DNA from: Ketobacter sp. MCCC 1A13808
GTDB lineage: Bacteria > Pseudomonadota > Gammaproteobacteria > Pseudomonadales > Ketobacteraceae
DNA: 64,000 nucleotides
NCBI RefSeq assembly: GCF_009746715.1
Contig: NZ_VRKW01000004.1
Location: 124,001-188,000, forward strand
Reading direction: 5' to 3'
Within the stretch, counting starts at the first letter, position 1. Every line of letters begins with the position of its first letter. The position numbers and the translations under genes were made by a program. The notes beneath the pieces were generated by a model, which saw only the letters and a list, made by a program, of their open reading frames with translations, searched no databases and was not told the origin of the DNA. Shown here piece by piece: positions 1 through 9,482 of the stretch.

Positions 1-330
1 CGGCTGGTGGCTCACGATCAATACCGCCTCACCCGTTGACAAAATGGGTTCCAGGTTAGTAAGCACAACTTGCGGTGAATCATTCGGGGTTATGAAATCG
101 ATCGTTTCTAATGGTACGACAATATCATGGTGAGCTAATCCAGCGGCCACGAGCGCAGCCGTTTGTTGGGCTCGCAAATACGGGCTGACTAATATCCTGG
201 CCGGAGGCTGGGGCAGGAGCACAGACACCATTGACCTTGCCTGTGCTTCCCCCAACGGGCTCAGTGGACGCTCCTGATCAGTCCTTGCCCGACTGATCGC
301 ATCGCCGTGGCGCATAACATATAACAGCAC
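1..330 (-). CDS. sixA: phosphohistidine phosphatase SixA, 3' end cut by window edge
   Basis: About 110 codons are visible and the gene runs off the left edge. It belongs to the histidine phosphatase (phosphoglycerate mutase-like) superfamily. The N-terminal RHG signature is present as VMRHGDA, and the later SHQP just at the edge supplies the second conserved histidine. SixA removes phosphate from histidine phosphotransfer proteins, in E. coli ArcB or NPr. I chose the GTG at 330, one base after the stop of the upstream DUF4389 gene, because it gives the usual short N-terminus before RHG. An in-frame ATG at 351, overlapping the upstream gene, is the alternative. It is probably co-transcribed with gpsA and the DUF4389 gene. 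Confidence 0.85.
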   Translation of the reverse strand, partial: MLLYVMRHGDAISRARTDQERPLSPLGEAQARSMVSVLLPQPPARILVSPYLRAQQTAALVAAGLAHHDIVVPLETIDFITPNDSPQVVLTNLEPILSTGEAVLIVSHQP

Positions 331-331
331 T

Positions 332-616
332 TTAGCGACCGTTCTCCGCATCCTGGGGCCATTCGCTGAAAGGATATGGCTTTATGTTGGTTTGCATCGA
401 GATGTATTGCACGATTTGCATAAGGTAACGACCGAAACGAAGTCCGAATCTCTGCAGCTCCGGCTGAGGACCACCGGAAAGCAGGCGGACAGCGAACTGC
501 AATACACCTATGCCAATCAACACGTAACTGGTTAATGTAAAAATCAGATAAAATAAAATCATATATAAGGCGGTTAGCAACAACGAATCCGGGTTTTGAT
601 CATCTTCACTCATCAA
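332..616 (-). CDS. DUF4389 family small membrane protein
   Basis: A 94-residue protein with one long hydrophobic stretch (about residues 14-44, rich in Leu, Ile, Tyr and Phe) that can form one or two membrane helices. An amphipathic region with FGLRFGRYL and a hydrophilic C-terminus follow. It matches DUF4389 (YwiC-like small membrane proteins) as I know the family, which is often encoded next to gpsA and sixA in pseudomonads. No biochemical function is known to me. It lies 3 bases after gpsA and 1 base before sixA, so the three genes are almost certainly one operon. Confidence 0.75.
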   Translation of the reverse strand: MMSEDDQNPDSLLLTALYMILFYLIFTLTSYVLIGIGVLQFAVRLLSGGPQPELQRFGLRFGRYLMQIVQYISMQTNIKPYPFSEWPQDAENGR

Positions 617-619
617 GTA

Positions 620-1684
620 TCAGTCTCCATTGGATTGGCTTTTTAGATTTGCCAGTTTGTCCGGTCCGGGTAACACAAATTCCACATCACTGTTTTGTTC
701 GCCCAACATCAACTCCTGAATGACGAGCTTGAGCTCTTTCTCTTCAAATATAATCTCATACAAGCCATGCACCAAAGGCATATAGACCTCAAGCTCTTCC
801 GAACGTTCTTTTACCAGCTTAATGGTATTGACACCTTCGGCGGTGCCACCCAGATTATCGAGAATATCGCTAAGCGACTGGCCTTGTGCCAATGCGTAAC
901 CCACCTGATAATTGCGACTCAGAGGCGAAGTACAGGTTACAAACAGATCCCCTACCCCGGCCAAGCCCAAAAAGGTCATCGGATTGCCGCCCAGGCGCTC
1001 AGCAAACCGGCTCATTTCAGCCAAACTTCGGGTGATCAGCATGCTCTTGGTATTTTCACCCAGCCCCATGGCCCCCGCCATGCCCGCTGCAATCGCATAG
1101 ATATTTTTTAGGGCGCCGCCGAGTTCAACGCCAAATCGGTCACTATTGGCATAAACGCGAAAATAAGCGCAGGACAAGGCCGCTTGCACCCGGCTCCGCA
1201 CATCCTCACTCTCACTGGCAATCACAGTGCCTGTCAACATACGCTCAGCAACTTCTTTGGCCAGATTCGGGCCGCTTAAAACCCCGATCTTAGTGCAGGG
1301 CGTCTCGGATTCCAGGATCTGGCTCATTAAACGAAACCCGTCCTGACCGATACCCTTGGTGGTACTGACCAGCACTTTGTCATCGGACATCCACTGGGCA
1401 GCCTGCTGCACTACGTTCTTGAAGGCTTTACTGGGAATGGCCACAAAAATAAGATCAGATTGGGCAATGGCTTGCTCCAGGCTACTGGTGGGCTGAATGG
1501 CAGAATTGAGTTTCTTTCCTGGAAGATATCGAGGGTTTTCGTTGGTTTCTGCGATCGCATCGACCATGGTTTGATCACGCATCCAGAGCTTTACGCGGTG
1601 ACCGTTGTCGGCCAGTATATTGGCAATAGAAGTGCCAAAACTGCCTCCACCCAAAACGGCAGCATTTTCAAACTTTGTTGTCAT
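620..1684 (-). CDS. gpsA: glycerol-3-phosphate dehydrogenase [NAD(P)+]
   Basis: Cytosolic enzyme reducing dihydroxyacetone phosphate to sn-glycerol-3-phosphate, the backbone for phospholipids. The 354-residue length is close to the usual 330-340, with a short C-terminal extension. The Rossmann motif [10 protein letters not shown] lies at about residues 12-21. The substrate-site pattern [15 protein letters not shown], with its catalytic lysine, and the [12 protein letters not shown] segment are intact. The ATG at 1684 is preceded by AGGAACTCCGC, a usable ribosome binding site. It leads a compact group with the DUF4389 gene and sixA downstream. Confidence 0.96.
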   Translation of the reverse strand: MTTKFENAAVLGGGSFGTSIANILADNGHRVKLWMRDQTMVDAIAETNENPRYLPGKKLNSAIQPTSSLEQAIAQSDLIFVAIPSKAFKNVVQQAAQWMSDDKVLVSTTKGIGQDGFRLMSQILESETPCTKIGVLSGPNLAKEVAERMLTGTVIASESEDVRSRVQAALSCAYFRVYANSDRFGVELGGALKNIYAIAAGMAGAMGLGENTKSMLITRSLAEMSRFAERLGGNPMTFLGLAGVGDLFVTCTSPLSRNYQVGYALAQGQSLSDILDNLGGTAEGVNTIKLVKERSEELEVYMPLVHGLYEIIFEEKELKLVIQELMLGEQNSDVEFVLPGPDKLANLKSQSNGD

Positions 1685-1719
1685 GCGGAGTTCCTGCTTT
1701 ATTTATATCCGTTGCTGGT

Positions 1720-2061
1720 TTAGGCCATCATCCAGCGTTTAAGACCAAACTCTGAGTAAAGAAACTCTTTTGTGCCAGTTGGTCCGGACAGATCCAGCTT
1801 GATGGGCCCGCCATTGGATTCCACGATAACCAGCATACGCATGAAAGGATTGATCACACGTTCAACTTGAACCAGTTGTGATACAGGTTGGAGCACCTCT
1901 GATTGGCGCCCGAAATTGAGTAAATAGCCTTCTTCGCCCTCTTGGACTGATTTAATCAAATCCAGAACAACCGCCAAAAGCGACTCGCGAATGTCTTCAG
2001 CTGCCTGTTTGGTAAACGGATACGTTATTGAATAATCAACCACATTAATCTCCCATTTCAC
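1720..2061 (-). CDS. conserved-looking hypothetical protein, 113 aa
   Basis: I do not recognise this protein. It is soluble, mixed charge, with no signal peptide or membrane helix. The N-terminus reads MKWEINVVDYSITYPF and the middle is acidic (VQEGEEGYLLNFG). The C-terminal part ends in a hydrophobic FGLKRWMMA. It sits 35 bases upstream of gpsA in the same direction and after the htpG terminator, so it probably begins the gpsA operon. Codon use and spacing look like a real gene, but function is unknown. Confidence 0.7.
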   Translation of the reverse strand: MKWEINVVDYSITYPFTKQAAEDIRESLLAVVLDLIKSVQEGEEGYLLNFGRQSEVLQPVSQLVQVERVINPFMRMLVIVESNGGPIKLDLSGPTGTKEFLYSEFGLKRWMMA

Positions 2062-2122
2062 CCGGTGACAATTCTATTCTAACAGGGTTAAGGAGTGATG
2101 GAATGGGCTGGTAGGATTAGTG

Positions 2123-2160
2123 TCAAAATAAAGCTGTGCCGGAACCAGCTCCGGCACAGC
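2123..2160 (-). terminator. rho-independent terminator of htpG
   Basis: Perfect 11-bp inverted repeat (GCTGTGCCGGA / TCCGGCACAGC) with a 6-base loop at 2133-2160. On the minus strand it is followed by TTTATTTTGA. It starts about 20 bases after the htpG stop codon and separates htpG from the gpsA group. Confidence 0.85.
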
Positions 2161-2180
2161 GCGTATGTATACCCTGCGGC

Positions 2181-4100
2181 TTAACTCAGGGTTTCCATAA
2201 GCAGTTTATTTATTCGCTTCACATAAGAAGAAGGATCTTCCAAGGTGGCCCCTTCGGACAGAGCTGCCTGATCAAACACAATCATGGCCAGGTCTTCAAA
2301 GCGATCTTCCTGAGCCTCTGCATTAAGCCGCTCCATAATGGGGTGACCTGGATTGATCTCCAGAGTGGGCTTGGTATCCGGTACCTGCTGTCCTGCTGCT
2401 TCCATTATCTGACGCATCTGGGCACCCATATCGTAGGCACCCACCACAAGACAGGCCGGCGAATCCGTGAGTCGATGTGACACCTTCACTTCAGAAACCT
2501 TGGAATCCAGCGCTTCCTGCAACCGCTTGACCAGATCTTCTGATGTTTTCTCAACTTCTTCCTGCTGTTTCTTGTCTTCTTCTGTTTCGATAGCGCCCAG
2601 GTCCAGATCGCCCTTCGCGATATTAGCAAAGCTTTTGCCTTTAAAGTCGAACAAATGGCCCATCATCCATTCGTCTATACGATCGTACATCACCAATACT
2701 TCAACGCCTTTTTTACGGAAAATTTCCAGGTGTGGGCTGTTCGCCGCCGCGTTGTAGTTTTCAGCCGCAATATAGTAGATTTTTTCCTGGCCTTCTTTCA
2801 TCCGCCCAATGTAATCATCTAGGGATACGGTCTGGGCCGAACTGCCCGAATGGGTGCTGGCAAAGCGGAACAAACCACATATTTTTTCTTTATTTGCATG
2901 GTCTTCTGCCGGACCTTCTTTTAGGACCTGCCCAAACTGCTTCCAGAATTCCAGATAATCTTCCGGCTCCAGTTTCCCAATCATGTCCAAAGCACGCTTG
3001 GTCAGGGCGGTTTTTATATTTTCAACGTTACGGTTACTTTGCAGAATCTCTCTTGAAACGTTCAAAGGCAGATCAGCAGAATCCAGAACGCCCTTCATAA
3101 ATCGAAGATATAACGGCATAAATTGATCAGCATCATCCATAATAAAAACGCGCTGGACATAAAGTTTCAAGCCACGATTGGCTTCGCGTTGATACAGATC
3201 GAAGGGGGCTTTTTTCGGTAAATATAATAATGAAGTATATTCTTGCTTGCCTTCTACCCGGTTATGGCTCCAGGACAACGGCTCTTCAAAATCGTGGGAG
3301 ATATGCTTGTAAAACTCTTTATACTCATCTTCACTGATTTCACCGCGAGACCGAGTCCACAGCGCAGTCGCTTTATTTACGACTTCAAATTCCGGCGTTT
3401 TATCTTCTGCTGCTTTGTTTTCGCCTTCCTCTTCTGCTTCCGAACCCATATCGGGTTTTTCCATCTCGATAGGAAGGGAGATGTGATCAGAATATTTGCT
3501 GACGATATTTCGTAATCGCCAGCCGTCGGCAAATTCAGATTCAGCCTCACGCAGATGCAGAACAATACGGGTACCTCGCTCGGGTTTCTCGATTGCTTCT
3601 ACTGAAAATTCACCCTCGCCACGAGAAACCCAGTGCACACCATTTTCAGCAGGTTCACCTGCCTTGCGGGTGAACACTTCGACTTCGTCAGCAACAACAA
3701 AAGCTGAATAAAAGCCGACCCCGAACTGACCAATCAGTTGAGAATCTTTTTTCTGGTCACCCGTTAGATTTTTCAAAAAATCGCTGGTGCCGGATTTAGC
3801 CAGGGTACCGAGATGGGAAATAACATCATCGCGGTTCATTCCAATACCATTATCAGAAAGCGTAACGGTGTTATTTTCTTTATCGAATTCCAGGCGAATC
3901 TTGAGATCGCCGTCGCCTTCCATGATGTCTGCATCAGACAAGCTCAGAAAACGTAATTTATCGGCTGCATCTGAGGAGTTTGATATCAGCTCCCGGAGAA
4001 AGATCTCCTTATTACTGTACAGGGAGTGAATCATTAATTGCAGTAGTTGCTTCACTTCGGCCTGAAAGCCAAGGGTCTCTTTATTGGCGTCGACAGTCAT
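2181..4100 (-). CDS. htpG: molecular chaperone HtpG (bacterial Hsp90)
   Basis: ATP-dependent cytosolic chaperone, a dimer that remodels client proteins together with DnaK. The 639 residues match the family length. The N-terminal GHKL ATPase shows [17 protein letters not shown] (about residues 33-50), DNGIGM (about 98-103) and [11 protein letters not shown] in the nucleotide lid. The middle and C-terminal dimerisation domains follow. It is monocistronic: a sigma-32-like promoter lies upstream and a strong terminator downstream. The start has AGGAGA in its ribosome binding region. Confidence 0.97.
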   Translation of the reverse strand: MTVDANKETLGFQAEVKQLLQLMIHSLYSNKEIFLRELISNSSDAADKLRFLSLSDADIMEGDGDLKIRLEFDKENNTVTLSDNGIGMNRDDVISHLGTLAKSGTSDFLKNLTGDQKKDSQLIGQFGVGFYSAFVVADEVEVFTRKAGEPAENGVHWVSRGEGEFSVEAIEKPERGTRIVLHLREAESEFADGWRLRNIVSKYSDHISLPIEMEKPDMGSEAEEEGENKAAEDKTPEFEVVNKATALWTRSRGEISEDEYKEFYKHISHDFEEPLSWSHNRVEGKQEYTSLLYLPKKAPFDLYQREANRGLKLYVQRVFIMDDADQFMPLYLRFMKGVLDSADLPLNVSREILQSNRNVENIKTALTKRALDMIGKLEPEDYLEFWKQFGQVLKEGPAEDHANKEKICGLFRFASTHSGSSAQTVSLDDYIGRMKEGQEKIYYIAAENYNAAANSPHLEIFRKKGVEVLVMYDRIDEWMMGHLFDFKGKSFANIAKGDLDLGAIETEEDKKQQEEVEKTSEDLVKRLQEALDSKVSEVKVSHRLTDSPACLVVGAYDMGAQMRQIMEAAGQQVPDTKPTLEINPGHPIMERLNAEAQEDRFEDLAMIVFDQAALSEGATLEDPSSYVKRINKLLMETLS

Positions 4101-4211
4101 TTTTTTACTCTTCTCCTGGTTTGAAAATCAGTACTGATTCGATGGTTCTGATTCAGAGGTGATCATTTTGCTGTTCTGGATAAGCAGGTATCACGCTGAA
4201 CCCTGCTTCGA

Positions 4212-4239
4212 AGATGGGGTTCGGATCCATAATATCAAG
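4212..4239 (-). promoter_or_regulatory. sigma-32 (RpoH) heat-shock promoter of htpG
   Basis: On the minus strand CTTGAT, a 14-base spacer and CCCCATCT lie 112 bases upstream of the htpG start. This nearly equals the known RpoH consensus CTTGAA-N13/14-CCCCATNT, with one mismatch in the -35 box. The downstream gene is a classic heat-shock gene, which strengthens the call. Confidence 0.82.
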
Positions 4240-4313
4240 GCCACGGAAGCGGATTTTTTGTTATTATTGAAAAGCTTTCCAAATTAATATAGGAACTTTC
4301 CCCTTATTAAACA

Positions 4314-5066
4314 ATGGATTACCAAAACATGGCTAACACTCCCGCGCCCGACAACAAGGTGGCTCTTTATGTGACCTGCCTGATCAACGCCCTTCGCCCG
4401 CAGGCCGCGCACGCCAGCCTAAAATTACTGGGGTCATTGGGCCTGGAAGTTGACGTACCCCTGCAACAAACCTGTTGCGGGCAGCCAGCCTATAATGGCG
4501 GGCACCAGGAGCAAGCCCGCAGTGTAGCCCGCCACCAAATACAGGTGCTGGAACCTTATAGTCGCGTGGTTGTACCATCCGGGTCCTGTGCCGGTATGCT
4601 CCGCAATCACTACCCCTCTTTATTCAAAACAGGCGACCCCTGGCATCAGCGCGCAGTGGACGTGGCCGGCAAGACCCATGAACTAAGTGAATTTCTGCTT
4701 CAGGAGGGGTGGCAGCCTTCGGCCACAGCAGATCCGTTGGCCTGGGCGCATCACACCAGCTGTTCTTGCCGTCGCGAAACCAATAGCCACCTAGCAGCCG
4801 AGCAACTATTACTGCAGAAAGGTATTCCCTCCTCAGACTTTCCGGAGCAAGAAGTATGCTGTGGCTTTGGGGGCGCGTTCTCGACTAAGTTCGACGAGAT
4901 TTCGGTCCGTATGGGCAATAACAAACTCGATCAGATTGAATCTGTTCATCGCTTTAAGGTGGTGAGTGCAGATTTTGGGTGCTTGATGCACCTGCAAGGG
5001 TTAGCCGACCGACAAGGTCGTGATTTGGAATTCAGTCACTTGGCTGAAGTACTGGTTATGGAATAG
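4314..5066 (+). CDS. lutA: L-lactate oxidation Fe-S protein LutA
   Basis: LutA/YkgE family subunit, part of the LutABC complex that oxidises L-lactate to pyruvate. The 250 residues contain two cysteine-rich CCG domains: CCGQPAYNGG near residue 60 and CCGFGGAF near residue 183. The first ends GSCAGM and the second is preceded by TSCSCRRE, as expected for cluster ligands. Start is uncertain: ATG at 4314 gives MDYQNM and an internal ATG at 4329 gives MANTP; neither has a strong ribosome binding site. The stop overlaps the GTG/ATG start region of lutB, indicating translational coupling. Confidence 0.88.
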   Translation: MDYQNMANTPAPDNKVALYVTCLINALRPQAAHASLKLLGSLGLEVDVPLQQTCCGQPAYNGGHQEQARSVARHQIQVLEPYSRVVVPSGSCAGMLRNHYPSLFKTGDPWHQRAVDVAGKTHELSEFLLQEGWQPSATADPLAWAHHTSCSCRRETNSHLAAEQLLLQKGIPSSDFPEQEVCCGFGGAFSTKFDEISVRMGNNKLDQIESVHRFKVVSADFGCLMHLQGLADRQGRDLEFSHLAEVLVME

Positions 5067-6481
5067 TGATGAGTAAGCATGGCAGTGGAACATTCATCGT
5101 TAATGCCGCTAACGCATTACAGGATGAGCAACTCCAGACCGCATTGACGAGAGCCAAAAGCGGCTTCATCAATAAGCGGCTCAAGGCCATTTCTATGGTG
5201 GATGATTTCGAGCTGCTAAAGCGCCGTGCGCAATTAGCGAAGCAATCTGCTCTAGCCAACCTTCCGGCGCTACTCGAGCAATTCGAACAGAATGTACAGG
5301 CTAGCGGTGGCCAGGTGCATTGGGCAAAATCGCCTCAAGAGCTGAATAACATCGTGCTTAATCTGTGCCGGACAGTGGATGCCAGCAAAGTCACTAAAGG
5401 CAAATCCATGATTGGTGAAGAAACCAATCTAAATGCGCATCTTGAGCAAGCGGGTTTAAAATTAATCGAAACGGACCTGGGAGAATACATCATTCAGTTG
5501 GCAAAGGAGCCCCCCAGCCACATCATTGCTCCTGCCGTGCACAAAACCAGACAACAAGTCGCAACGCTTTTCAAACAACACCACAATCTAGGCCAACGTG
5601 ACCTTAGTCAGATTGCAAGCTTGGTAGAGGAAGCGCGCAATCAGTTACGGATGGAATTTTTATCAGCGGACGTCGGCATCACGGGCGCAAATCTACTCAT
5701 AGCAGAAACCGGTTCTGTTACCCTCGTCACTAATGAAGGCAATGGCGATCTGACAGCAACAATCCCGAAAATGCATATCGTCACTACCAGCATTGAGAAA
5801 GTGGTGGCAACCCTGGAGGATGCGGATGCCATATTAGAAGTGCTGGCCCGCAGTGCAACTGGCCAATCCATGAGTACCTACACGACCTTTTTTACCGGCC
5901 CGAAGCGCGCCGGGGATTTGGACGGCCCACAGCAATTTCACGTGGTCCTTTTGGATAACGGCCGTAGCGACTTAATCGGCTCAGAATTTGAACCGATGCT
6001 CAATTGCATCAAATGCGGAGCCTGCCTCAATCATTGCCCGGTCTATTCAAATGTTGGCGGCCACGCTTATGGCTGGGTCTACCCGGGTCCGATGGGCTCG
6101 GTACTAACACCGCTATTAAACAAATTGGAACCTTTCAGAGAGTTACCCGATGCTTCCACCTTTTGTGGACGGTGCGAAGAAGTCTGCCCTATGGGTATTC
6201 CGCTACCGGGATTACTGCGAAAACTCAGAGCCCGATCGCACAGAAAGCACTACGAACCCGGAGGCTGGAGACGGGGTTTAATGGTTTATAGCTGGCTGGC
6301 AACCCAGCCACGGCTATTCCAATTCTGTACTAACCGTCTGAACCAAACTCTACGCTGGTCAGGAAAATTGAAGATCAATCTTTCGCGTTTACCCAGGGGC
6401 TGGAGCCGACACAGGGAACTTCCTGCACCTGGAAAAACCTTTTTATCCGAATGGAAAAAAAACCAGAAGCAGTGCTCATGA
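5066..6481 (+). CDS. lutB: L-lactate oxidation Fe-S protein LutB
   Basis: LutB/YkgF family, 471 residues. The N-terminal two-thirds is a LUD domain (residues about 60-300, including GITGANLLIAETGS). It is followed by a ferredoxin-like pair of [4Fe-4S] motifs, CIKCGACLNHCP (about 313-324) and CGRCEEVCPMG (about 367-377). It passes electrons from lactate oxidation together with LutA and LutC. The start is GTG at 5066, one base shared with the lutA stop, or the ATG three bases later. lutC begins inside or at its end. Confidence 0.9.
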   Translation: MMSKHGSGTFIVNAANALQDEQLQTALTRAKSGFINKRLKAISMVDDFELLKRRAQLAKQSALANLPALLEQFEQNVQASGGQVHWAKSPQELNNIVLNLCRTVDASKVTKGKSMIGEETNLNAHLEQAGLKLIETDLGEYIIQLAKEPPSHIIAPAVHKTRQQVATLFKQHHNLGQRDLSQIASLVEEARNQLRMEFLSADVGITGANLLIAETGSVTLVTNEGNGDLTATIPKMHIVTTSIEKVVATLEDADAILEVLARSATGQSMSTYTTFFTGPKRAGDLDGPQQFHVVLLDNGRSDLIGSEFEPMLNCIKCGACLNHCPVYSNVGGHAYGWVYPGPMGSVLTPLLNKLEPFRELPDASTFCGRCEEVCPMGIPLPGLLRKLRARSHRKHYEPGGWRRGLMVYSWLATQPRLFQFCTNRLNQTLRWSGKLKINLSRLPRGWSRHRELPAPGKTFLSEWKKNQKQCS

Positions 6482-7107
6482 CAGTAAGTAAGCCAAGCGA
6501 TCGAGAGATCATTTTGCACAACCTGAGACGACGCGTCACTGCACCACCACCAGACCCGCTACTCCACCAACCTGGCGATACCATTCAATTTGGAGACATC
6601 CATCATTTTATATCCACAACGTCAGCCAACCAAGTCAGGGTAAACACTGTCGAGCATGTCACTCAGGTAACTCCGTTAATAGCCGATTACCTGAAAACGA
6701 CGAAATTACCGCTCGAAATCAGAGTCAGCGCAGCGTTTCTGAATTTGGGCTGGGCAGATCATGGTATATCCGCTAATGGAGGCAGTTCTGACGGTTGTGA
6801 TCGGGTGTGCCTAAGTGAAGCTTGCGCGGGAATTGCCGATACCGGAACGGTCGCGGTATTGTCCTCGGCAGGCAACCCCACCCTACTGGGTTTTCTTCCG
6901 GACTTGCATATATTATTGCTTAGTGAAAGAAAAGTTGTTGCGGGAAAGAATGATCTCTGGAACCTTTTAAAACAAGAGGGCACCCGTCTTCCCCGCGCAC
7001 TAAACTTTATATCGGGCCCGTCACGTACTGCTGATATAGAACAAACCATTCAATTGGGGGCGCATGGCCCCCGAACGCTTTGGTTGATTCTTTACGCTAC
7101 TCCATAA
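6478..7107 (+). CDS. lutC: LUD domain protein LutC
   Basis: Third subunit of the LutABC lactate oxidation system. The LUD domain occupies nearly the whole protein. Typical features are GISANGG, the GIADTGTVAV segment and the end motif SGPSRTADIEQ followed by GAHGPRTL. I prefer ATG at 6478 (MTVSKPSD), which overlaps the lutB stop by 4 bases; an upstream in-frame ATG at 6451 would add nine residues. The 3' end overlaps the convergent gene at 7097 by 11 bases. Confidence 0.88.
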   Translation: MTVSKPSDREIILHNLRRRVTAPPPDPLLHQPGDTIQFGDIHHFISTTSANQVRVNTVEHVTQVTPLIADYLKTTKLPLEIRVSAAFLNLGWADHGISANGGSSDGCDRVCLSEACAGIADTGTVAVLSSAGNPTLLGFLPDLHILLLSERKVVAGKNDLWNLLKQEGTRLPRALNFISGPSRTADIEQTIQLGAHGPRTLWLILYATP

Positions 7108-8383
7108 GCTGAATTTGTTTTACATCCTGACGGCGGATCATCATTACAATCTCGCTGCCGTTGAGGGGCAACGTCAGACACAGGCTATGCTGATCTACCG
7201 ATGTGATGATACCTTCTTTACTACGCCCGTTCTGTGTGATGACAGCGACATTATTGCCTAGCAAAGAGTCGGCTTGCTCAACAGTAAAAACCCGATTCCT
7301 TACGGGCGTCAAAGAAGGAACAGTGCCGGCGGGCATATCCTCAAGGGTATTCAGTGCCGCCGTTAGACCCGCCTTTGTGTTGTGCTCCACAATCCAGCCT
7401 GCTTCCGGATCTTTATATAAACTTAACTCGACATACTGGATGCTACCATCGTTCAGAGCAACTGTGGCAAGCGTACTTGCCGTCGGTTCCACCTGAGTAG
7501 TCTGAAAAAATGTTTTGCGGAAGTTAACTACCTGCTCTAACGAGCCTCCCAATTTATTTTCCAGATATTGTTGCGAAATATATTCTATGGTGTCGTTGGA
7601 ATCGTAATCACGACGAACGGTACCGATCTCCCAGACTAAATCTTTTTTGGAAGCATCAAACCGACCTACAAGATAGCTCTGGTCTTCATCCGGCAGGCGC
7701 AGCCTGATATCACCGGAAACACGTTCATCTTCCGCAAGCTCAATGCTCAAATGCAACCAGAATCCACGATCGTAAGATGTTATCTTGGGGCGCTTATTCA
7801 AATTCTCATATTCAAATAGATATACAGAAGGATGATCGATAGAATCAGGCCCAAGATCGAGCAAAGTGGCACCTGCGTTATGTAATCCTGTTTTCCGTAA
7901 ATCAATTGCCAACTCAATCGAAGGGCGGGCGTCGGGCAGGCTGCGCATCCTGAGCATGCCGTCGATTAACGTCGCCCGCTCTAACGGTATATCCTGCCCT
8001 CCGAAATGCAGTACCACCCCTTTCCCCATGCTGTCCGCTAACGCGTTTACATCGTCTTCTGAAGCGAAAGTATAGCGTTCCAACGCTAACGGTGTGCTTG
8101 CAAAAGCGGGGGCAATTATATTTCTTACAGAAGCCAGTGGAGTGCCGTCAAATTCGAACGGGTGAGCCCGGATATGAAGAGAAATAAAAAATAATAAAGC
8201 GATGAAACTGGTGAGGTGCACAACCCCCTGAACACGATACCGCTTCCAATGTTCAGCATAGAAGATTGGCCAGCTTGGAGGCGCAATCAGTGACAGCAAA
8301 CCCCAATAGGTCTTTTCAGCGAATGCACGCTTTACCATCACTACGGTACACACAACAAATACAGCCAATGACAAAAAAATCAA
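7097..8383 (-). CDS. membrane protein of unknown function, 428 aa
   Basis: I do not recognise a family. The N-terminus has three hydrophobic segments (about residues 2-18, 26-42 and 53-70), the last followed by HIRAHPFEF. After this comes a long soluble region of about 350 residues, probably periplasmic or cytosolic beta-rich. The last 50 residues contain a short beta-type module with NGRSKEGIITSVDQ and IMVMIRRQDVKQIQL-like spacing that vaguely resembles an SH3/Sm-like barrel (inference). It is convergent with lutC and in the same direction as the thioesterase genes upstream, separated by about 80 bases. Confidence 0.7.
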   Translation of the reverse strand: MIFLSLAVFVVCTVVMVKRAFAEKTYWGLLSLIAPPSWPIFYAEHWKRYRVQGVVHLTSFIALLFFISLHIRAHPFEFDGTPLASVRNIIAPAFASTPLALERYTFASEDDVNALADSMGKGVVLHFGGQDIPLERATLIDGMLRMRSLPDARPSIELAIDLRKTGLHNAGATLLDLGPDSIDHPSVYLFEYENLNKRPKITSYDRGFWLHLSIELAEDERVSGDIRLRLPDEDQSYLVGRFDASKKDLVWEIGTVRRDYDSNDTIEYISQQYLENKLGGSLEQVVNFRKTFFQTTQVEPTASTLATVALNDGSIQYVELSLYKDPEAGWIVEHNTKAGLTAALNTLEDMPAGTVPSLTPVRNRVFTVEQADSLLGNNVAVITQNGRSKEGIITSVDQHSLCLTLPLNGSEIVMMIRRQDVKQIQLME

Positions 8384-8461
8384 CGGTAAACTCCAGTCTT
8401 TTCTATGCTCTGCTCAGGATGTTCTTATTATTATCAGCAATACAAAATAGTAAGTATGGTT

Positions 8462-8893
8462 TTAATTCAGCAATAAATGCGCACGTGCTGTGGCAACGGG
8501 CTCTTCTTTTTTGGATTGCCAGACCACGACAGATACGTTGGCAATACGACGCCCCATCCGCAGAACCGTGCATTCCGCAAAACTGTCCCTGAACAATCCT
8601 GCGCTAAGGTAATCGATAGACAAATCCACCACTTTCGGGAACTGAGGTGTATCCATCAACATGAGGATATGCAGTATCGCAGACTGCTCAATAAACCCAC
8701 CCAACACTCCACCATGGATGGCCGGTAATGTCGGATTTCCAATATTATTCTCGTTTGCGGGCAACGTAAATATCACCTCTTCACCCGCTTTCAGGCAGGA
8801 CATTCCTATGGTTTTAGCGTAGGGAACAGCTTGAACCAAGGTGTCGTAATCATTGGTCTCCCGACACTGCTCCAGAACCGTTTCTATTTTCAT
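8462..8893 (-). CDS. PaaI-type hot-dog thioesterase
   Basis: A 143-residue single hot-dog fold protein of the PaaI/4HBT class, which hydrolyses acyl-CoA thioesters. The family HGG turn is seen in GNPTLPAIHGGVLGG, followed by a helix containing FIEQSA. The usual acidic residue of this helix is Glu rather than Asp, which still fits the family. The C-terminus RIANVSVVVWQ gives the last strands. Its ATG overlaps the stop of the upstream paralogue (8890) by 4 bases, so the two are translationally coupled and may form a hetero-oligomer. Confidence 0.85.
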   Translation of the reverse strand: MKIETVLEQCRETNDYDTLVQAVPYAKTIGMSCLKAGEEVIFTLPANENNIGNPTLPAIHGGVLGGFIEQSAILHILMLMDTPQFPKVVDLSIDYLSAGLFRDSFAECTVLRMGRRIANVSVVVWQSKKEEPVATARAHLLLN

Positions 8894-9405
8894 TCGCCCT
8901 GCCCTCCGTGTTTAAATTCCTGCCACGGCACCTTACTTAACCCCATGCGCATGAAATTTGCCACACAATGGGCGATAGGCTGGTTACGATTATCCTGATA
9001 AGCAATACCCCGTGCAAACACCACACTTTTGGTTTTTCTGTAGGCCGTAACATAGGCCAACACGTCTTTGTGGGGTTCTGCGGGCCTCATATAGTCGATG
9101 CGCAGGTCAATTGTGGGAGTGATATCAAAATCCGGTGCTAAAGATTGTGCCACGGCGAGCCCGCACGCCTGATCCATTAGGCTGGTAATCGCTCCGCCAT
9201 GAATAACACCGGTTTCGGGATTACCAATGATTTGCTCTGAGTAAGGCAGCCTGACAACCAGGCCATCCTCAGAAATTTCGTCTAATGTCATTCCAAGCAA
9301 CATGCTATGTTTGACGCTACTTAAAAATAACTGGAGACCCTCTTCCAGCGTCATTTCACCGATATGCTGTTTCTCTTTACCCACGCAGCGCTCTCCTGCT
9401 TGCAA
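8890..9405 (-). CDS. PaaI-type hot-dog thioesterase, second copy
   Basis: A 171-residue PaaI/YdiI-like thioesterase. The motif GNPETGVIHGGAITSLMDQACG contains the HGG turn and the catalytic-helix Asp. It shares layout with the gene at 8462 but is clearly divergent from it and about 28 residues longer. The first gene of a two-gene unit, it overlaps the next by 4 bases. Substrate cannot be told from the sequence. The start (ATG or near-cognate at 9405) is moderately certain, since residues 1-16 look less conserved. Confidence 0.85.
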   Translation of the reverse strand: MQAGERCVGKEKQHIGEMTLEEGLQLFLSSVKHSMLLGMTLDEISEDGLVVRLPYSEQIIGNPETGVIHGGAITSLMDQACGLAVAQSLAPDFDITPTIDLRIDYMRPAEPHKDVLAYVTAYRKTKSVVFARGIAYQDNRNQPIAHCVANFMRMGLSKVPWQEFKHGGQGE

Positions 9406-9482
9406 TACACGTACTGATTATCAGGTTCATGGTAAGGTGCATACCCAAACTCGTAATAATAGCCACTTAACCGGGACACAGT

